Source: Prevotellaceae bacterium (GTDB lineage: Bacteria > Bacteroidota > Bacteroidia > Bacteroidales > Bacteroidaceae). Taken from it: a stretch of DNA of 60,717 nucleotides. Of this stretch, positions 33,527 to 41,436 are shown piece after piece (positions within the stretch are counted from its first letter, which is position 1; every line of letters starts with the position of its first letter). Below the pieces are notes generated by a model, which saw nothing but the letters and a program-made list of their open reading frames with translations, did no database searches and had not been told where the DNA came from. Both the position numbers and the translations under genes were made by a program. The DNA is taken from assembly GCA_028723455.1 (NCBI GenBank), contig JAQYEW010000049.1, forward strand, positions 1 through 60,717, in the 5' to 3' direction.

Positions 33527-35350
33527 TTATTTTCGCATGATGTCCTGCTCGACGTCCTCTACAATGCCACGTGTCTTTGTACCGGAAATGCGGAAGTCCT
33601 TTACGCGCTCCAACAGGAAGCAATGGCGGTTCCAATGGAAGGGGGTGAAATCGCTGTTGAAATGCACCGAGTTATCCTTGAAACTAAGCCCGTCCACCGA
33701 TTTTGCGTAAAGGAGGGGACGGTCGAAGGTCTCAAAGCGGTTGTTCTGGATGCGTATGTTCTGATGGAAATACTTTTTCTGCCCTGCAAGGTCCGGAATC
33801 TCGGGATAGATGGATATGATTGCATTTGTGAACTGAAACTCGTTTGTCAGGGCATTGATGAATGTGTTCTTCTCAATCAGTACGTCCAGACAAGCCCCCG
33901 TCTCGTACCAGCCGTTGCAATCGCCACAAAGCAAGATGGCACATCCGCTTGTGTGGTCAAACAGATTCCTGCGCACCACCACCTTGCGTGGCGTGCTGAA
34001 GAGAGAACCGCGGGCACGGTTGTTGCGCACGACATTGCGCTCGAAAACCACCCGAGGGGTCCATGTCAGGTTCTCGACCCCAACATCCGCCTTCGCGGGA
34101 TCTATCTCCGATGCAAGTTCCTCCCTGAACGTAATGCGGAATTGCTTTACACCCTCGTTGATTGGCGCATCCACCGGCGTAATGCTATGGATGACATGCT
34201 TCTGTCCAAGCAGCTCCATGGTACGGGAAACGACGAACTGTACCGTATCGCCCACCTCGCCCCAGCGGAATCCATAGGATTGCCCGTGCATATATTGGCC
34301 CACGATGGTGCGCGCATCCGTGCGTTCCACCAACTTGAGGTAAGTACCATGCACATTGATGGCATCGTCCATCATACCCTCAAATAGCCCGTTACGCTCA
34401 ACGATTGTCCCTTTGCAGCCGGAGAAGTGTGTGGCATCCGCCTGCGTGGTGAAATAACGTTTGTCCTTCTTTCCCCGCAAGCACACGCTGAAGCCATCGG
34501 CCTCAATGTCCTCGCACATCTGGGCCAGCAAGCCCATACCCTCGGCGTAGTGTACCTTGACATTACGAAGCGTGGTGCGCACGTTGTCGGCCAGGAAAAC
34601 ACCCGGCGCAGGACGATTCCATGTCCGCAGGGCCAGAAGGTCGCCCTCTTGCAGGCGTGCGTCGTTCCATCCCTTTGCCCATAGCAGCGAGTCGGCGGTA
34701 AGCGCGAGCTGGCGCGTGGGAATGTGCATATCCGAGGTCTGAGGCACCAGACGTCGCGTTTCTTCATCAAAGGCAATGGCATAGTCGGCATGGTACTTCC
34801 ACCCCTCGCCATGCGTCCATAGCACGCCATCCTCCAGCGTCCAGTTGTAACCCTCCTGCACGCGCATCTTCGTGCCTTCGGGGTTCTTCTCCATAATTTC
34901 CAACTGCGTGATGTGCGGCGTCGCAAAATCAATACTGAAGTTCTTCAGCGTACAATCCTTACTGCCCACCAACGCCACGGGCAACATCTGGCCATGAAAG
35001 AGAAGCTCGGCACCCCTGCCGTCCAGTGTTACGCCCTCCAAGCCTTCCAATGCGATTCCCACACGCTTGGGGTTTGTCTGGTCATGGTTTGATATGTAAT
35101 ACCGCCGCATTGGCGCATCCTCCGGATAGAAATAGTAGGTTCCACGTTCCAGACGAATGGTAACGTGCTCTCCACGTTGGCTCAGCGTGCGGACGGAATC
35201 GCACAACTGCCCCATCAGCGGGGCTGCATTGATGTCGTTACGATTGGGATACATTCCAAAATCCTTGCCCTTGAGTATGGTCTGTGCGCATAGGGAACTG
35301 ATGCCCACAAGGCAAAGGGTCATTGAGAACAGATGTTTTTTTGGTATCAT
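33527..35350 (-). CDS. Alpha-1,3-galactosidase, glycoside hydrolase family GH110
   Basis: A 607-residue secreted enzyme with a signal peptide (ends GISSLCAQ). The fold is a right-handed parallel beta-helix, visible as repeated short strands such as VTLDGRGAELLFHG, CTLKNFSIDFA, IVERNGLFEGMMDDAINVHGTYLK, VVFERNVVRNNRARGSLF and VVVRRNLFDHTSGCAILL. The overall sequence matches the GH110 alpha-1,3-galactosidases of Bacteroides, which remove terminal alpha-1,3-linked galactose from host glycans such as blood group B and linear alpha-Gal structures. Which subfamily (branched-only or also linear substrates) cannot be read here. It sits beside the giant jelly-roll surface proteins, consistent with host-glycan use. 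It has its own TACCTTTG promoter box. Confidence 0.87.
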   Translation of the reverse strand: MIPKKHLFSMTLCLVGISSLCAQTILKGKDFGMYPNRNDINAAPLMGQLCDSVRTLSQRGEHVTIRLERGTYYFYPEDAPMRRYYISNHDQTNPKRVGIALEGLEGVTLDGRGAELLFHGQMLPVALVGSKDCTLKNFSIDFATPHITQLEIMEKNPEGTKMRVQEGYNWTLEDGVLWTHGEGWKYHADYAIAFDEETRRLVPQTSDMHIPTRQLALTADSLLWAKGWNDARLQEGDLLALRTWNRPAPGVFLADNVRTTLRNVKVHYAEGMGLLAQMCEDIEADGFSVCLRGKKDKRYFTTQADATHFSGCKGTIVERNGLFEGMMDDAINVHGTYLKLVERTDARTIVGQYMHGQSYGFRWGEVGDTVQFVVSRTMELLGQKHVIHSITPVDAPINEGVKQFRITFREELASEIDPAKADVGVENLTWTPRVVFERNVVRNNRARGSLFSTPRKVVVRRNLFDHTSGCAILLCGDCNGWYETGACLDVLIEKNTFINALTNEFQFTNAIISIYPEIPDLAGQKKYFHQNIRIQNNRFETFDRPLLYAKSVDGLSFKDNSVHFNSDFTPFHWNRHCFLLERVKDFRISGTKTRGIVEDVEQDIMRK

Positions 35351-35369
35351 AAAATAAAGGTATTATCCC

Positions 35370-35377
35370 CAAAGGTA
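35370..35377 (-). promoter_or_regulatory. Putative -7 box (TACCTTTG) of the GH110 gene
   Basis: TACCTTTG on the minus strand lies about 20 bases before the ATG at 35350. No good -33 TTTG. Confidence 0.5.
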
Positions 35378-35440
35378 CGATTTTTTCACGAAAAAACCAT
35401 TCCATTGCGGACAAATCTCCTACTTGACGGAGGGATGCAG

Positions 35441-35494
35441 GCAAAAAGAAGACTGTGTATCAAGGTTCATAGAACCTTTGACACACAGCCTTCT
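35441..35494 (-). terminator. Terminator after asnS
   Basis: A long imperfect stem (AGAAGACTGTGT at 35447-35458 with ACACAGCCTTCT at 35483-35494, extended inward by AAGGTTC/GAACCTT) is followed by TTTTT on the minus strand, 18 bases after the asnS stop codon. Confidence 0.85.
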
Positions 35495-35511
35495 GTTGAT
35501 ATAATCCAGCC

Positions 35512-36936
35512 TTAGAACTCTGCGTTTCTGGGCGTACGGGGGAAGGGAATCACGTCACGGATATTCTGCATACCCGTAACGAAAAGAATCAGTCGTTCAA
35601 ATCCGAGACCGAAACCGCCATGAGGACAAGAGCCGAAGCGACGGGTATCCAGATACCACCACATATCCTTGATAGGGATGTTGCGCTCCTGAATCTCGCC
35701 AAGCAGTTTGTCGTAGCTCTCCTCACGTACCGAACCACCGATAATCTCGCCGATCTGAGGGAAGAGAACGTCAGTACCCTGAACGGTCTGAGCCATCTCC
35801 TTTCCGTCAAAGACGGGGTTCTCCTCATCAATCTTCATATAGAAAGCCTTGATGGCCTTGGGATAGTGCGTCATGATGACAGGCTTTTGGAAATGCTCCT
35901 CCACAAGGTAGCGCTCGTGCTCGCTGGCCAGGTCATCACCCCAGTTGCAGGGGAACTCAAACTGCTTTTTGCCACTCTTCAGGGCATCTTGCAGGATTTG
36001 GATACCTTCGGTGTAGCTAAGACGGACGAAGTCCTGCTTGAGAACACCCTCCAAACGCTCTATCAGGCCCTTGTCCACCATCTTGTTGAGGAACTCAAGG
36101 TCGTCCTTGCAGTTATCCAACGCCCAACGGACGCAGAACTTGATAAAATCCTCCTCCAGATCCATCAGGTCGTCGAGGTCAATGAAAGCCACCTCGGGCT
36201 CAATCATCCAGAACTCGGCCAGATGGCGGGGCGTATTGCTGTTCTCTGCACGGAAGGTAGGGCCAAAGGTGTAGATGGCACCCAGTGCCGTTGCACCCAG
36301 CTCGCCTTCCAACTGACCGCTTACCGTAAGGCTGGTCATCTTGCCGAAGAAATCATCGTCATAGATGATGTGACCCTCTTCGTTCTTCTTCAGATCGTAG
36401 AGGTTCTTCGTCGTTACCTGGAACATCTGTCCGGCACCCTCCGCATCACTGGCAGTGATAAGAGGAGTATGGAAATAGAAATAGCCATGCTGGTGGAAAT
36501 AGGTATGGATAGCCATCGCCATATTGTGGCGGATACGCATCACGGCACCAAAGGTGTTGGTGCGCAGACGCATATGAGCGTGCTGGCGCATGTATTCAAA
36601 AGTCTGCCCCTTTTTCTGCATGGGATAGTCGCTGCCACAGGGACCAAACACCTGGATGCTCTTGGCCTGCACCTCGCTGGCCTGTCCCGCTGCGGGACTC
36701 TCCACCAGCGTGCCATCGATTCTCAGACAAGCGCCCGTGGTGATTTGCTTCAGCAGTTCAGCGTCGAAGTTGGCTTCATCGCCAACCACCTGCACATTCT
36801 TAATCGTGCTGCCATCGTTCAGGGCGATGAAGAAAATACCCTTGCTACCGCGCTTAGAACGCACCCAGCCCATGACGGTGATGTCCGTGCCATAGTCGGT
36901 ACGCTGCAAAGCGTCAATTACTTTTGTACGTTTCAT
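35512..36936 (-). CDS. asnS: Asparagine--tRNA ligase
   Basis: A 474-residue class IIb aminoacyl-tRNA synthetase. An N-terminal OB-fold anticodon-binding domain (about 15-110: [23 protein letters not shown]) is followed by the catalytic domain, with motif 2 near [27 protein letters not shown] and motif 3 in [28 protein letters not shown]. The absence of aspartate-specific residues and the HAH-rich region after the OB fold favour AsnRS over AspRS. ATG 36936 is chosen because the family begins with MKRTKV-like residues; upstream in-frame codons would overlap the pseudouridine synthase gene. It lies 26 bases after that gene in a probable purB-rluB-asnS operon. Confidence 0.95.
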   Translation of the reverse strand: MKRTKVIDALQRTDYGTDITVMGWVRSKRGSKGIFFIALNDGSTIKNVQVVGDEANFDAELLKQITTGACLRIDGTLVESPAAGQASEVQAKSIQVFGPCGSDYPMQKKGQTFEYMRQHAHMRLRTNTFGAVMRIRHNMAMAIHTYFHQHGYFYFHTPLITASDAEGAGQMFQVTTKNLYDLKKNEEGHIIYDDDFFGKMTSLTVSGQLEGELGATALGAIYTFGPTFRAENSNTPRHLAEFWMIEPEVAFIDLDDLMDLEEDFIKFCVRWALDNCKDDLEFLNKMVDKGLIERLEGVLKQDFVRLSYTEGIQILQDALKSGKKQFEFPCNWGDDLASEHERYLVEEHFQKPVIMTHYPKAIKAFYMKIDEENPVFDGKEMAQTVQGTDVLFPQIGEIIGGSVREESYDKLLGEIQERNIPIKDMWWYLDTRRFGSCPHGGFGLGFERLILFVTGMQNIRDVIPFPRTPRNAEF

Positions 36937-36962
36937 CTTTATAATATCTCCGTTTTTTCCGT

Positions 36963-38162
36963 TTACTCGAATGCGCCCATCTGTAACATGGCTACCTCCT
37001 TTTCCGTGAGGAAACGCCAATCGCCACGGCGCAGGTTCTTCTTCGTGAGACCCGCAAAATAAACGCGGTCCAACTTTACAACCTTATATCCCAGATGCTC
37101 GAAGATGCGGCGGACGATGCGGTTACGGCCTGAGTGAATCTCAATGCCCACCTGCTTCTTGTCCGTCTCGCTGGCATATTCAATCGCATCGGCATGAATC
37201 TCACCATCCTCCAGCTGGATGCCCTCGGCAATCTGACGCAGGTCTGAAGCAGCAACATTCTTGTCAGTAAAGACATGATAGATCTTCTTCTTCAGGTACT
37301 GGGGATGGGTCAGCTTACTTGCCAGCTCGCCATCGTTGGTGAAGAGCAGCACACCCGTGGTGTTGCGGTCCAGACGACCAACGGGATAGATACGCTCGGG
37401 GCAAGCATCCTTGACAAGCTGCATGACCGTCTTGCGATTCTGGGGATCGTCGCTGGTCGTTACGAAGTCCTTGGGCTTGTTCAACAGGACATACACCTTC
37501 TTCTCCATTCTTACGGGTTCGTCGTGGAAACGCACCTCGTCAGAGCGTAGCACCTTGGTGCCCAATTCGGTTACCACCTGTCCGTTTACGGTAACCACAC
37601 CTGCCTGAATGAACTCATCGGCCTCGCGACGGCTGCAAACGCCTGCATTGGCCAGGAATTTATTCAAACGTACGGGAGCATTGGGGTCAAAGTTCAACTC
37701 CTTGTACTCGATGCGCTTCTTCAGGCTGTACTTGGCATTGGGGTCATAATCTGCCGTACGGGGGCGGAAAGGACGGCGCTGCTGACCATAAGCCCCGTTG
37801 CCACGGCCTTGATAACCGCCCTCACGCTGCTGGTAACCGCCCTCGCGACGGGGCTGATAACCGCCCTCACGCTGCTGGTAACCGCCTTCGCGACGGGACT
37901 GATAACCGCCCTCACGCTGCTGGTAGCCGCCTTCACGACGGGGCTGATAACCGCCCTCACGCTGCTGGTAGCCGCCTTCACGACGACCATAAGCACCCGA
38001 CTGGCTGCCTGTGCCATTGCTGCTGTAAACGGGGCGCGCACCGCCAGGGCGACGCACATGAGTGGGTTTGTACTCTCTTCTCTGAGAACTGTAACCATCC
38101 CGGCCACCGTTCTCCTTCTCGTCAGAGAACTGCTTTCTCCAACTTTCGTCTTCGTTGATCAT
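36963..38162 (-). CDS. 23S rRNA pseudouridine synthase (RluB/RsuA family) with repetitive RGGYQ N-terminus
   Basis: A 399-residue enzyme in two parts. The C-terminal half is a normal RsuA/RluB protein: an S4 RNA-binding domain (about 161-205, [25 protein letters not shown]) and the catalytic domain with the nucleophile Asp265 in [18 protein letters not shown], ending with [12 protein letters not shown]. The first ~130 residues are low-complexity and rich in Arg, Gly, Tyr and Gln, with four 15-residue repeats of [14 protein letters not shown](P/S/G) at residues 60-119. This basic disordered tail resembles RGG-type RNA-binding tails. Tails of this kind occur in Bacteroidetes RNA proteins, but the strict repeats invite length variation. 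It lies 35 bases after purB. Confidence 0.92.
   Translation of the reverse strand: MINEDESWRKQFSDEKENGGRDGYSSQRREYKPTHVRRPGGARPVYSSNGTGSQSGAYGRREGGYQQREGGYQPRREGGYQQREGGYQSRREGGYQQREGGYQPRREGGYQQREGGYQGRGNGAYGQQRRPFRPRTADYDPNAKYSLKKRIEYKELNFDPNAPVRLNKFLANAGVCSRREADEFIQAGVVTVNGQVVTELGTKVLRSDEVRFHDEPVRMEKKVYVLLNKPKDFVTTSDDPQNRKTVMQLVKDACPERIYPVGRLDRNTTGVLLFTNDGELASKLTHPQYLKKKIYHVFTDKNVAASDLRQIAEGIQLEDGEIHADAIEYASETDKKQVGIEIHSGRNRIVRRIFEHLGYKVVKLDRVYFAGLTKKNLRRGDWRFLTEKEVAMLQMGAFE
37806..37985 (-). repeat. Four in-frame 45-bp tandem repeats inside the pseudouridine synthase gene
   Basis: Each unit encodes [14 protein letters not shown] plus one variable residue (P, S, P, G). Because the unit is a multiple of three, slippage or recombination would change tail length without breaking the reading frame. 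Confidence 0.9.
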
Positions 38163-38197
38163 TTTTCTGTTTAGCTAAACTTAATTTAAAAAGTGGG

Positions 38198-39541
38198 TTA
38201 AATACCCGTATAATTATGAGGGGTAATTTGGCGGAGCTCTTGTTTCACACTTTCGCTCACATCCAATGTTTCTATGAATTCCCGGATGGTTTCCTCGCTG
38301 ATGCCCTTGCCTGTGCGCGTGAGAGCCTTCAAAGCCTCGTAGGCTCCGGGATAAGCCTCGCGGCGCAGAATGGTCTGTATTGCCTCGGCACACACGGACC
38401 AACATCCGTCCAAATCGCGGTCCAAGGCCTCCCGGTTCAGGATAAGCTTGCGCAATCCCTTCAGCGTACTCTGGATGCTGATGAGCATGTGGCCCATGGG
38501 CACACCCACGTTACGCAACACCGTGCTATCCGTAAGGTCGCGCTGCAGACGGCTGATGGGGAGCTTCTGGCTCAGATGCGAGAGAATCGCATTGGCGATA
38601 CCCAAGTTGCCTTCTGAGTTTTCAAAGTCGATGGGGTTCACCTTATGGGGCATGGCACTGCTGCCTACCTCGCCGGCCTTGATTTTCTGACGGAAATATT
38701 CCATCGAGACATACTGCCAGAAATCACGGTCGAGGTCGATCAGAATGGTATTGATGCGTTTCATGGCATCGAAGATGGCGCCCAGGCTGTCATAATTGCT
38801 GATCTGTGTCGTGAACTGCTCGCGCTCCAACCCCAGGTATTGGCTTACAAACCTATTGCCGAAGGCCTTCCAATCATATTGGGGATAGGCGATATGATGG
38901 GCGTTGTAATTGCCCGTAGCACCACCGAACTTCGCGGTAACGGGACAAGCTCTCAGGACTTCCAACTGGCGTTCCAGACGATAGACGAAGACCATTACCT
39001 CCTTGCCCAAGCGCGTCGGGCTGGCAGGCTGACCGTGGGTCTTTGCCAACATGGGAACGTTCTCCCACTCCCCGGCATAGGTACGCAGTTGTGCGATAAG
39101 CTCCTCCAGCAAAGGATAGTAAACCTCCAGCAAGGCCTCCTTGATGCTCAAGGGAACACTGGTGTTGTTGATGTCCTGACTGGTAAGACCGAAATGTACA
39201 AATTCCTTGAACGGCCCCATCCCCTCAATCTTGTCAAACTGCTCCTTGATGTAATACTCCACCGCTTTTACGTCGTGGTTCGTAACGTCCTCGATGGACT
39301 TGACGTGCTGAGCGTCCTCAACGGTAAAATTGCGATAGATGTCGCGCAGCGTGTCCATAGCGACAGGCATACCCTCCAACTGAGGAAGGGGTATTTGACA
39401 AAGAGCGATGAAATACTCGATCTCCACACGGATACGATAGCGTATCAAGGCATACTCTGAGAAATAAAGACTCAAAGAGGAGGTTTTTGCGCTGTAACGC
39501 CCGTCGATGGGAGATACAGCTGTCAGGATGTTGTGGCTCAT
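38198..39541 (-). CDS. purB: Adenylosuccinate lyase
   Basis: A 447-residue enzyme of the fumarase/aspartase superfamily that acts twice in purine synthesis (SAICAR to AICAR, and adenylosuccinate to AMP). The superfamily signature SSAMPHKVNPIDFENSEGN is intact, TSQDINNTS and KTHGQPASPT supply further active-site residues, and PIDGRYSAKT marks the N-terminus of the long PurB form. ATG 39541 is chosen because MSHNILTAVSPIDGRY is the family start; the hydrophobic extension further upstream comes from an untranslated region containing the promoter. First gene of the probable purB-rluB-asnS operon. Confidence 0.96.
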   Translation of the reverse strand: MSHNILTAVSPIDGRYSAKTSSLSLYFSEYALIRYRIRVEIEYFIALCQIPLPQLEGMPVAMDTLRDIYRNFTVEDAQHVKSIEDVTNHDVKAVEYYIKEQFDKIEGMGPFKEFVHFGLTSQDINNTSVPLSIKEALLEVYYPLLEELIAQLRTYAGEWENVPMLAKTHGQPASPTRLGKEVMVFVYRLERQLEVLRACPVTAKFGGATGNYNAHHIAYPQYDWKAFGNRFVSQYLGLEREQFTTQISNYDSLGAIFDAMKRINTILIDLDRDFWQYVSMEYFRQKIKAGEVGSSAMPHKVNPIDFENSEGNLGIANAILSHLSQKLPISRLQRDLTDSTVLRNVGVPMGHMLISIQSTLKGLRKLILNREALDRDLDGCWSVCAEAIQTILRREAYPGAYEALKALTRTGKGISEETIREFIETLDVSESVKQELRQITPHNYTGI

Positions 39542-39574
39542 AGCGTATTTAGAAAGAGGTTTGGATATCCTGCA

Positions 39575-39582
39575 CAAAGTTA
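39575..39582 (-). promoter_or_regulatory. Putative -7 box (TAACTTTG) of purB
   Basis: TAACTTTG on the minus strand, 33 bases before the purB ATG and just downstream of the tRNA-Val terminator. No good -33 match. Confidence 0.5.
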
Positions 39583-39621
39583 AGCAAAACACATGGAATA
39601 GAAAAGGGAAAAGGCCAAAAA

Positions 39622-39651
39622 CAAAAAAAAGTCGCATCCGTGGATGACGAC
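39622..39651 (-). terminator. Terminator of the tRNA-Val gene
   Basis: On the minus strand GTCGtCATCC and GGATGcGAC form a hairpin with a 2-base loop, followed by eight T residues. Confidence 0.85.
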
Positions 39652-39689
39652 AATTTTACCTAAAACCAATCACCTAAAAACTATTGTTG

Positions 39690-39764
39690 TGGGCGTTGAC
39701 GGATTCGAACCGCCGACCCTCTGCTTGTAAGGCAGATGCTCTGAACCAGCTGAGCTAAACGCCC
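39690..39764 (-). tRNA. tRNA-Val (anticodon TAC)
   Basis: Read on the minus strand, a 75-base cloverleaf starts GGGCGTTTAGCTCAG and ends GGTTCGAATCC then AACGCCCA. The acceptor arms GGGCGTT/AACGCCC pair fully. The anticodon loop CCTTACAAG, closed by the CTG..CAG part of the stem, carries TAC, which reads valine GTN codons. The 3' CCA is not encoded. It has its own promoter upstream and terminator downstream and is not linked to other tRNAs here. Confidence 0.97.
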
Positions 39765-39798
39765 AAGAGAACTCTTTGTTGTTCCTTGTTTGCGAGTG

Positions 39799-39830
39799 CA
39801 AAGTTAGGGCATTTCTTTCATTCCACCAAA
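39799..39830 (-). promoter_or_regulatory. Promoter of tRNA-Val (TTTG-N20-TAACTTTG)
   Basis: On the minus strand TTTG (39827-39830), 20 bases and TAACTTTG (39799-39806). This is a full consensus match, placing the RNA start about 28 bases before the tRNA. Confidence 0.8.
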
Positions 39831-39934
39831 TAATTCAGCAAAAAAAATGAAATAAATTTGATTTTTCGCTGAATGAAACCCGAACAGGCCCGAACACATT
39901 TCCCACACACATAAAATGCGGGCCCATTATCCCT

Positions 39935-40024
39935 GAAAAAAATACATAGTTAGTTTTTGAAAAACAAATAATAGTTTTCGTCAAAACATGTATATGATTT
40001 TACAAAAGCAAATATATGCTTTTT
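39935..40024. repeat. Iterated A-tract/T-tract block (copy 2)
   Basis: Four loosely repeated units of about 20-24 bases: AAAAATACATAGTTAGTTTTT, GAAAAACAAATAATAGTTTTC, CAAAACATGTATATGATTTT and AAAAGCAAATATATGCTTTTT. Each has an A-run, a CATATA-like centre and a T-run, as at 12222-12278. The rest of the interval between the tRNA promoter and the ompA-like terminator holds no gene. Confidence 0.5.
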
Positions 40025-40044
40025 CACCAAGAAATGAAGGAGAC

Positions 40045-40073
40045 AAAAAAAGGCCCGACCAGAAGGTCGGACC
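40045..40073 (-). terminator. Terminator of the OmpA-family gene
   Basis: On the minus strand GGTCCGACC TTCT GGTCGGGCC is followed by seven T residues, 30 bases after the stop codon. Confidence 0.93.
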
Positions 40074-40102
40074 CATATAAATTGTTTGTGTGTAATCAAA
40101 GA

Positions 40103-41248
40103 TTACTTCAAGCCTACAACGGCGCGGCGGTTGTAAGAAACAGGAGTCAAATCGGCAACGCCACCCTGACCTACTACCTCAATCTTGCTGCTGTCTACGC
40201 CCATCTTAACCAGCTCGTCGGCAACAGTCTGTGCACGACGCTCAGAGAGCTTCTGGTTGTAAGCTGCGCTACCAGTCTTGCTGTCAGCATAACCGGTAAC
40301 AACGATGGTCTTGTTGTTAGCCTTAGCGTACTCTGCCAACTGCTTAACGTTAACGAGATCCTTCTTAGAGGCGATATCGCTCTTGTTGATGTTGAAGAAT
40401 ACGGAAGCGGTAGTGCTTGCGAACTCAGTAACAGTCTTGGTCTGACCGCCCTTAGGAGCGTTAGCCAACTTGTTCTTCAGGTCAGCGTTCTCAGCCTCAA
40501 GGCCAGAGATAGTGCCATTGAGGGCAGCCAGCTGGTTCTTGTGGTTAGCCAGGATAGCGTCCATGTCAGGAGCATTGTCCCAACCCACCTTACCAAGGTT
40601 AACACCAACACCTGCGCTGAAACCCACGTTCAGGTCGCGACGACCCAGACGGTTGCTCTTGGATACGGTACCAACGCCATCCATATCACGCTCGCCCATA
40701 CGGCCATAGATATCCAGATTGATGTGGAAACGCTTGGTGATGTTCCAAGTGTTCATTACACCGAGGTCGAGGATAGAAGACAAGCTGTTCGTGGTGGTGT
40801 TGTGCTGGATACCGGCACCGCCATAGAGGCTAACCTCCCAGCAACGGGGCTTGTAACCGCCAAACAGGTTGGTCAGGTTGATCATGGGCTGCATGCTCAA
40901 GCTGTACTGATTGTAGGTGGGGTTCAGAGGGCCGGTTACGCTATTCACCTGAGTAGCCCAGTTTGCCTGGCCCTTCAAGCGCATACCGAATACGGGAGTA
41001 GCCCACTTACCGACACTGAGCTCAGCACCCCAGTTGCGACGACCGGTCCAGAAAGGATTCTTCTTCAGACCAAGACCGTGCTCCTGACTTGAGTAGCTGC
41101 TCAAATGCGTTACACCTGCGTCGATAAACCAGTTATCCCAAAAACCATTGGTAACAACCTTGTGTTTCAGCGTAGGATACTGCTCAGTCTGTGCCATAGC
41201 CGCAGAAGCGAATCCGCAGAAGGCCAGTAACATCATCATCTTTTTCAT
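40103..41248 (-). CDS. OmpA-family outer-membrane protein
   Basis: A 381-residue protein with a signal peptide (ends ASAAMAQ), a beta-barrel-like region (about 30-215, with alternating aromatic strands and GGAGIQHNTTTNS), a short coiled-coil linker (about 228-262, HKNQLAALNGTISGLEAENADLKNKLA), and a C-terminal OmpA peptidoglycan-binding domain (about 275-381: VFFNINKSDIASKKDLVNVKQLAEY, VTGYADSKTGS, YNQKLSERRAQTVADELVKMGV). It links the outer membrane to the cell wall, as do the major OmpA-like proteins of Bacteroidales. It has a consensus promoter with a leader of about 88 bases and a strong terminator, fitting a highly expressed single gene. Confidence 0.94.
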   Translation of the reverse strand: MKKMMMLLAFCGFASAAMAQTEQYPTLKHKVVTNGFWDNWFIDAGVTHLSSYSSQEHGLGLKKNPFWTGRRNWGAELSVGKWATPVFGMRLKGQANWATQVNSVTGPLNPTYNQYSLSMQPMINLTNLFGGYKPRCWEVSLYGGAGIQHNTTTNSLSSILDLGVMNTWNITKRFHINLDIYGRMGERDMDGVGTVSKSNRLGRRDLNVGFSAGVGVNLGKVGWDNAPDMDAILANHKNQLAALNGTISGLEAENADLKNKLANAPKGGQTKTVTEFASTTASVFFNINKSDIASKKDLVNVKQLAEYAKANNKTIVVTGYADSKTGSAAYNQKLSERRAQTVADELVKMGVDSSKIEVVGQGGVADLTPVSYNRRAVVGLK

Positions 41249-41341
41249 AGCTGTTGTTTTAATAAAGAATTATGTATAATATTTGCTATTTTGTTTCTCT
41301 CGTTTTCCGCTGTGGTTAAATTCCTCATTAGAAATCTCGTA

Positions 41342-41373
41342 CAAAATTAAGCAATAAACACAATTACACCAAA
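41342..41373 (-). promoter_or_regulatory. Promoter of the OmpA-family gene (TTTG-N20-TAATTTTG)
   Basis: On the minus strand TTTG (41370-41373), a 20-base spacer and TAATTTTG (41342-41349). Full consensus. The RNA start near 41337 gives a leader of about 88 bases. Confidence 0.8.
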
Positions 41374-41436
41374 CATTCAAGGGAAAAAATCAGGTTTTTT
41401 TGCATTTCTGCCTTATTTTCATACAAAAACGCCAAT

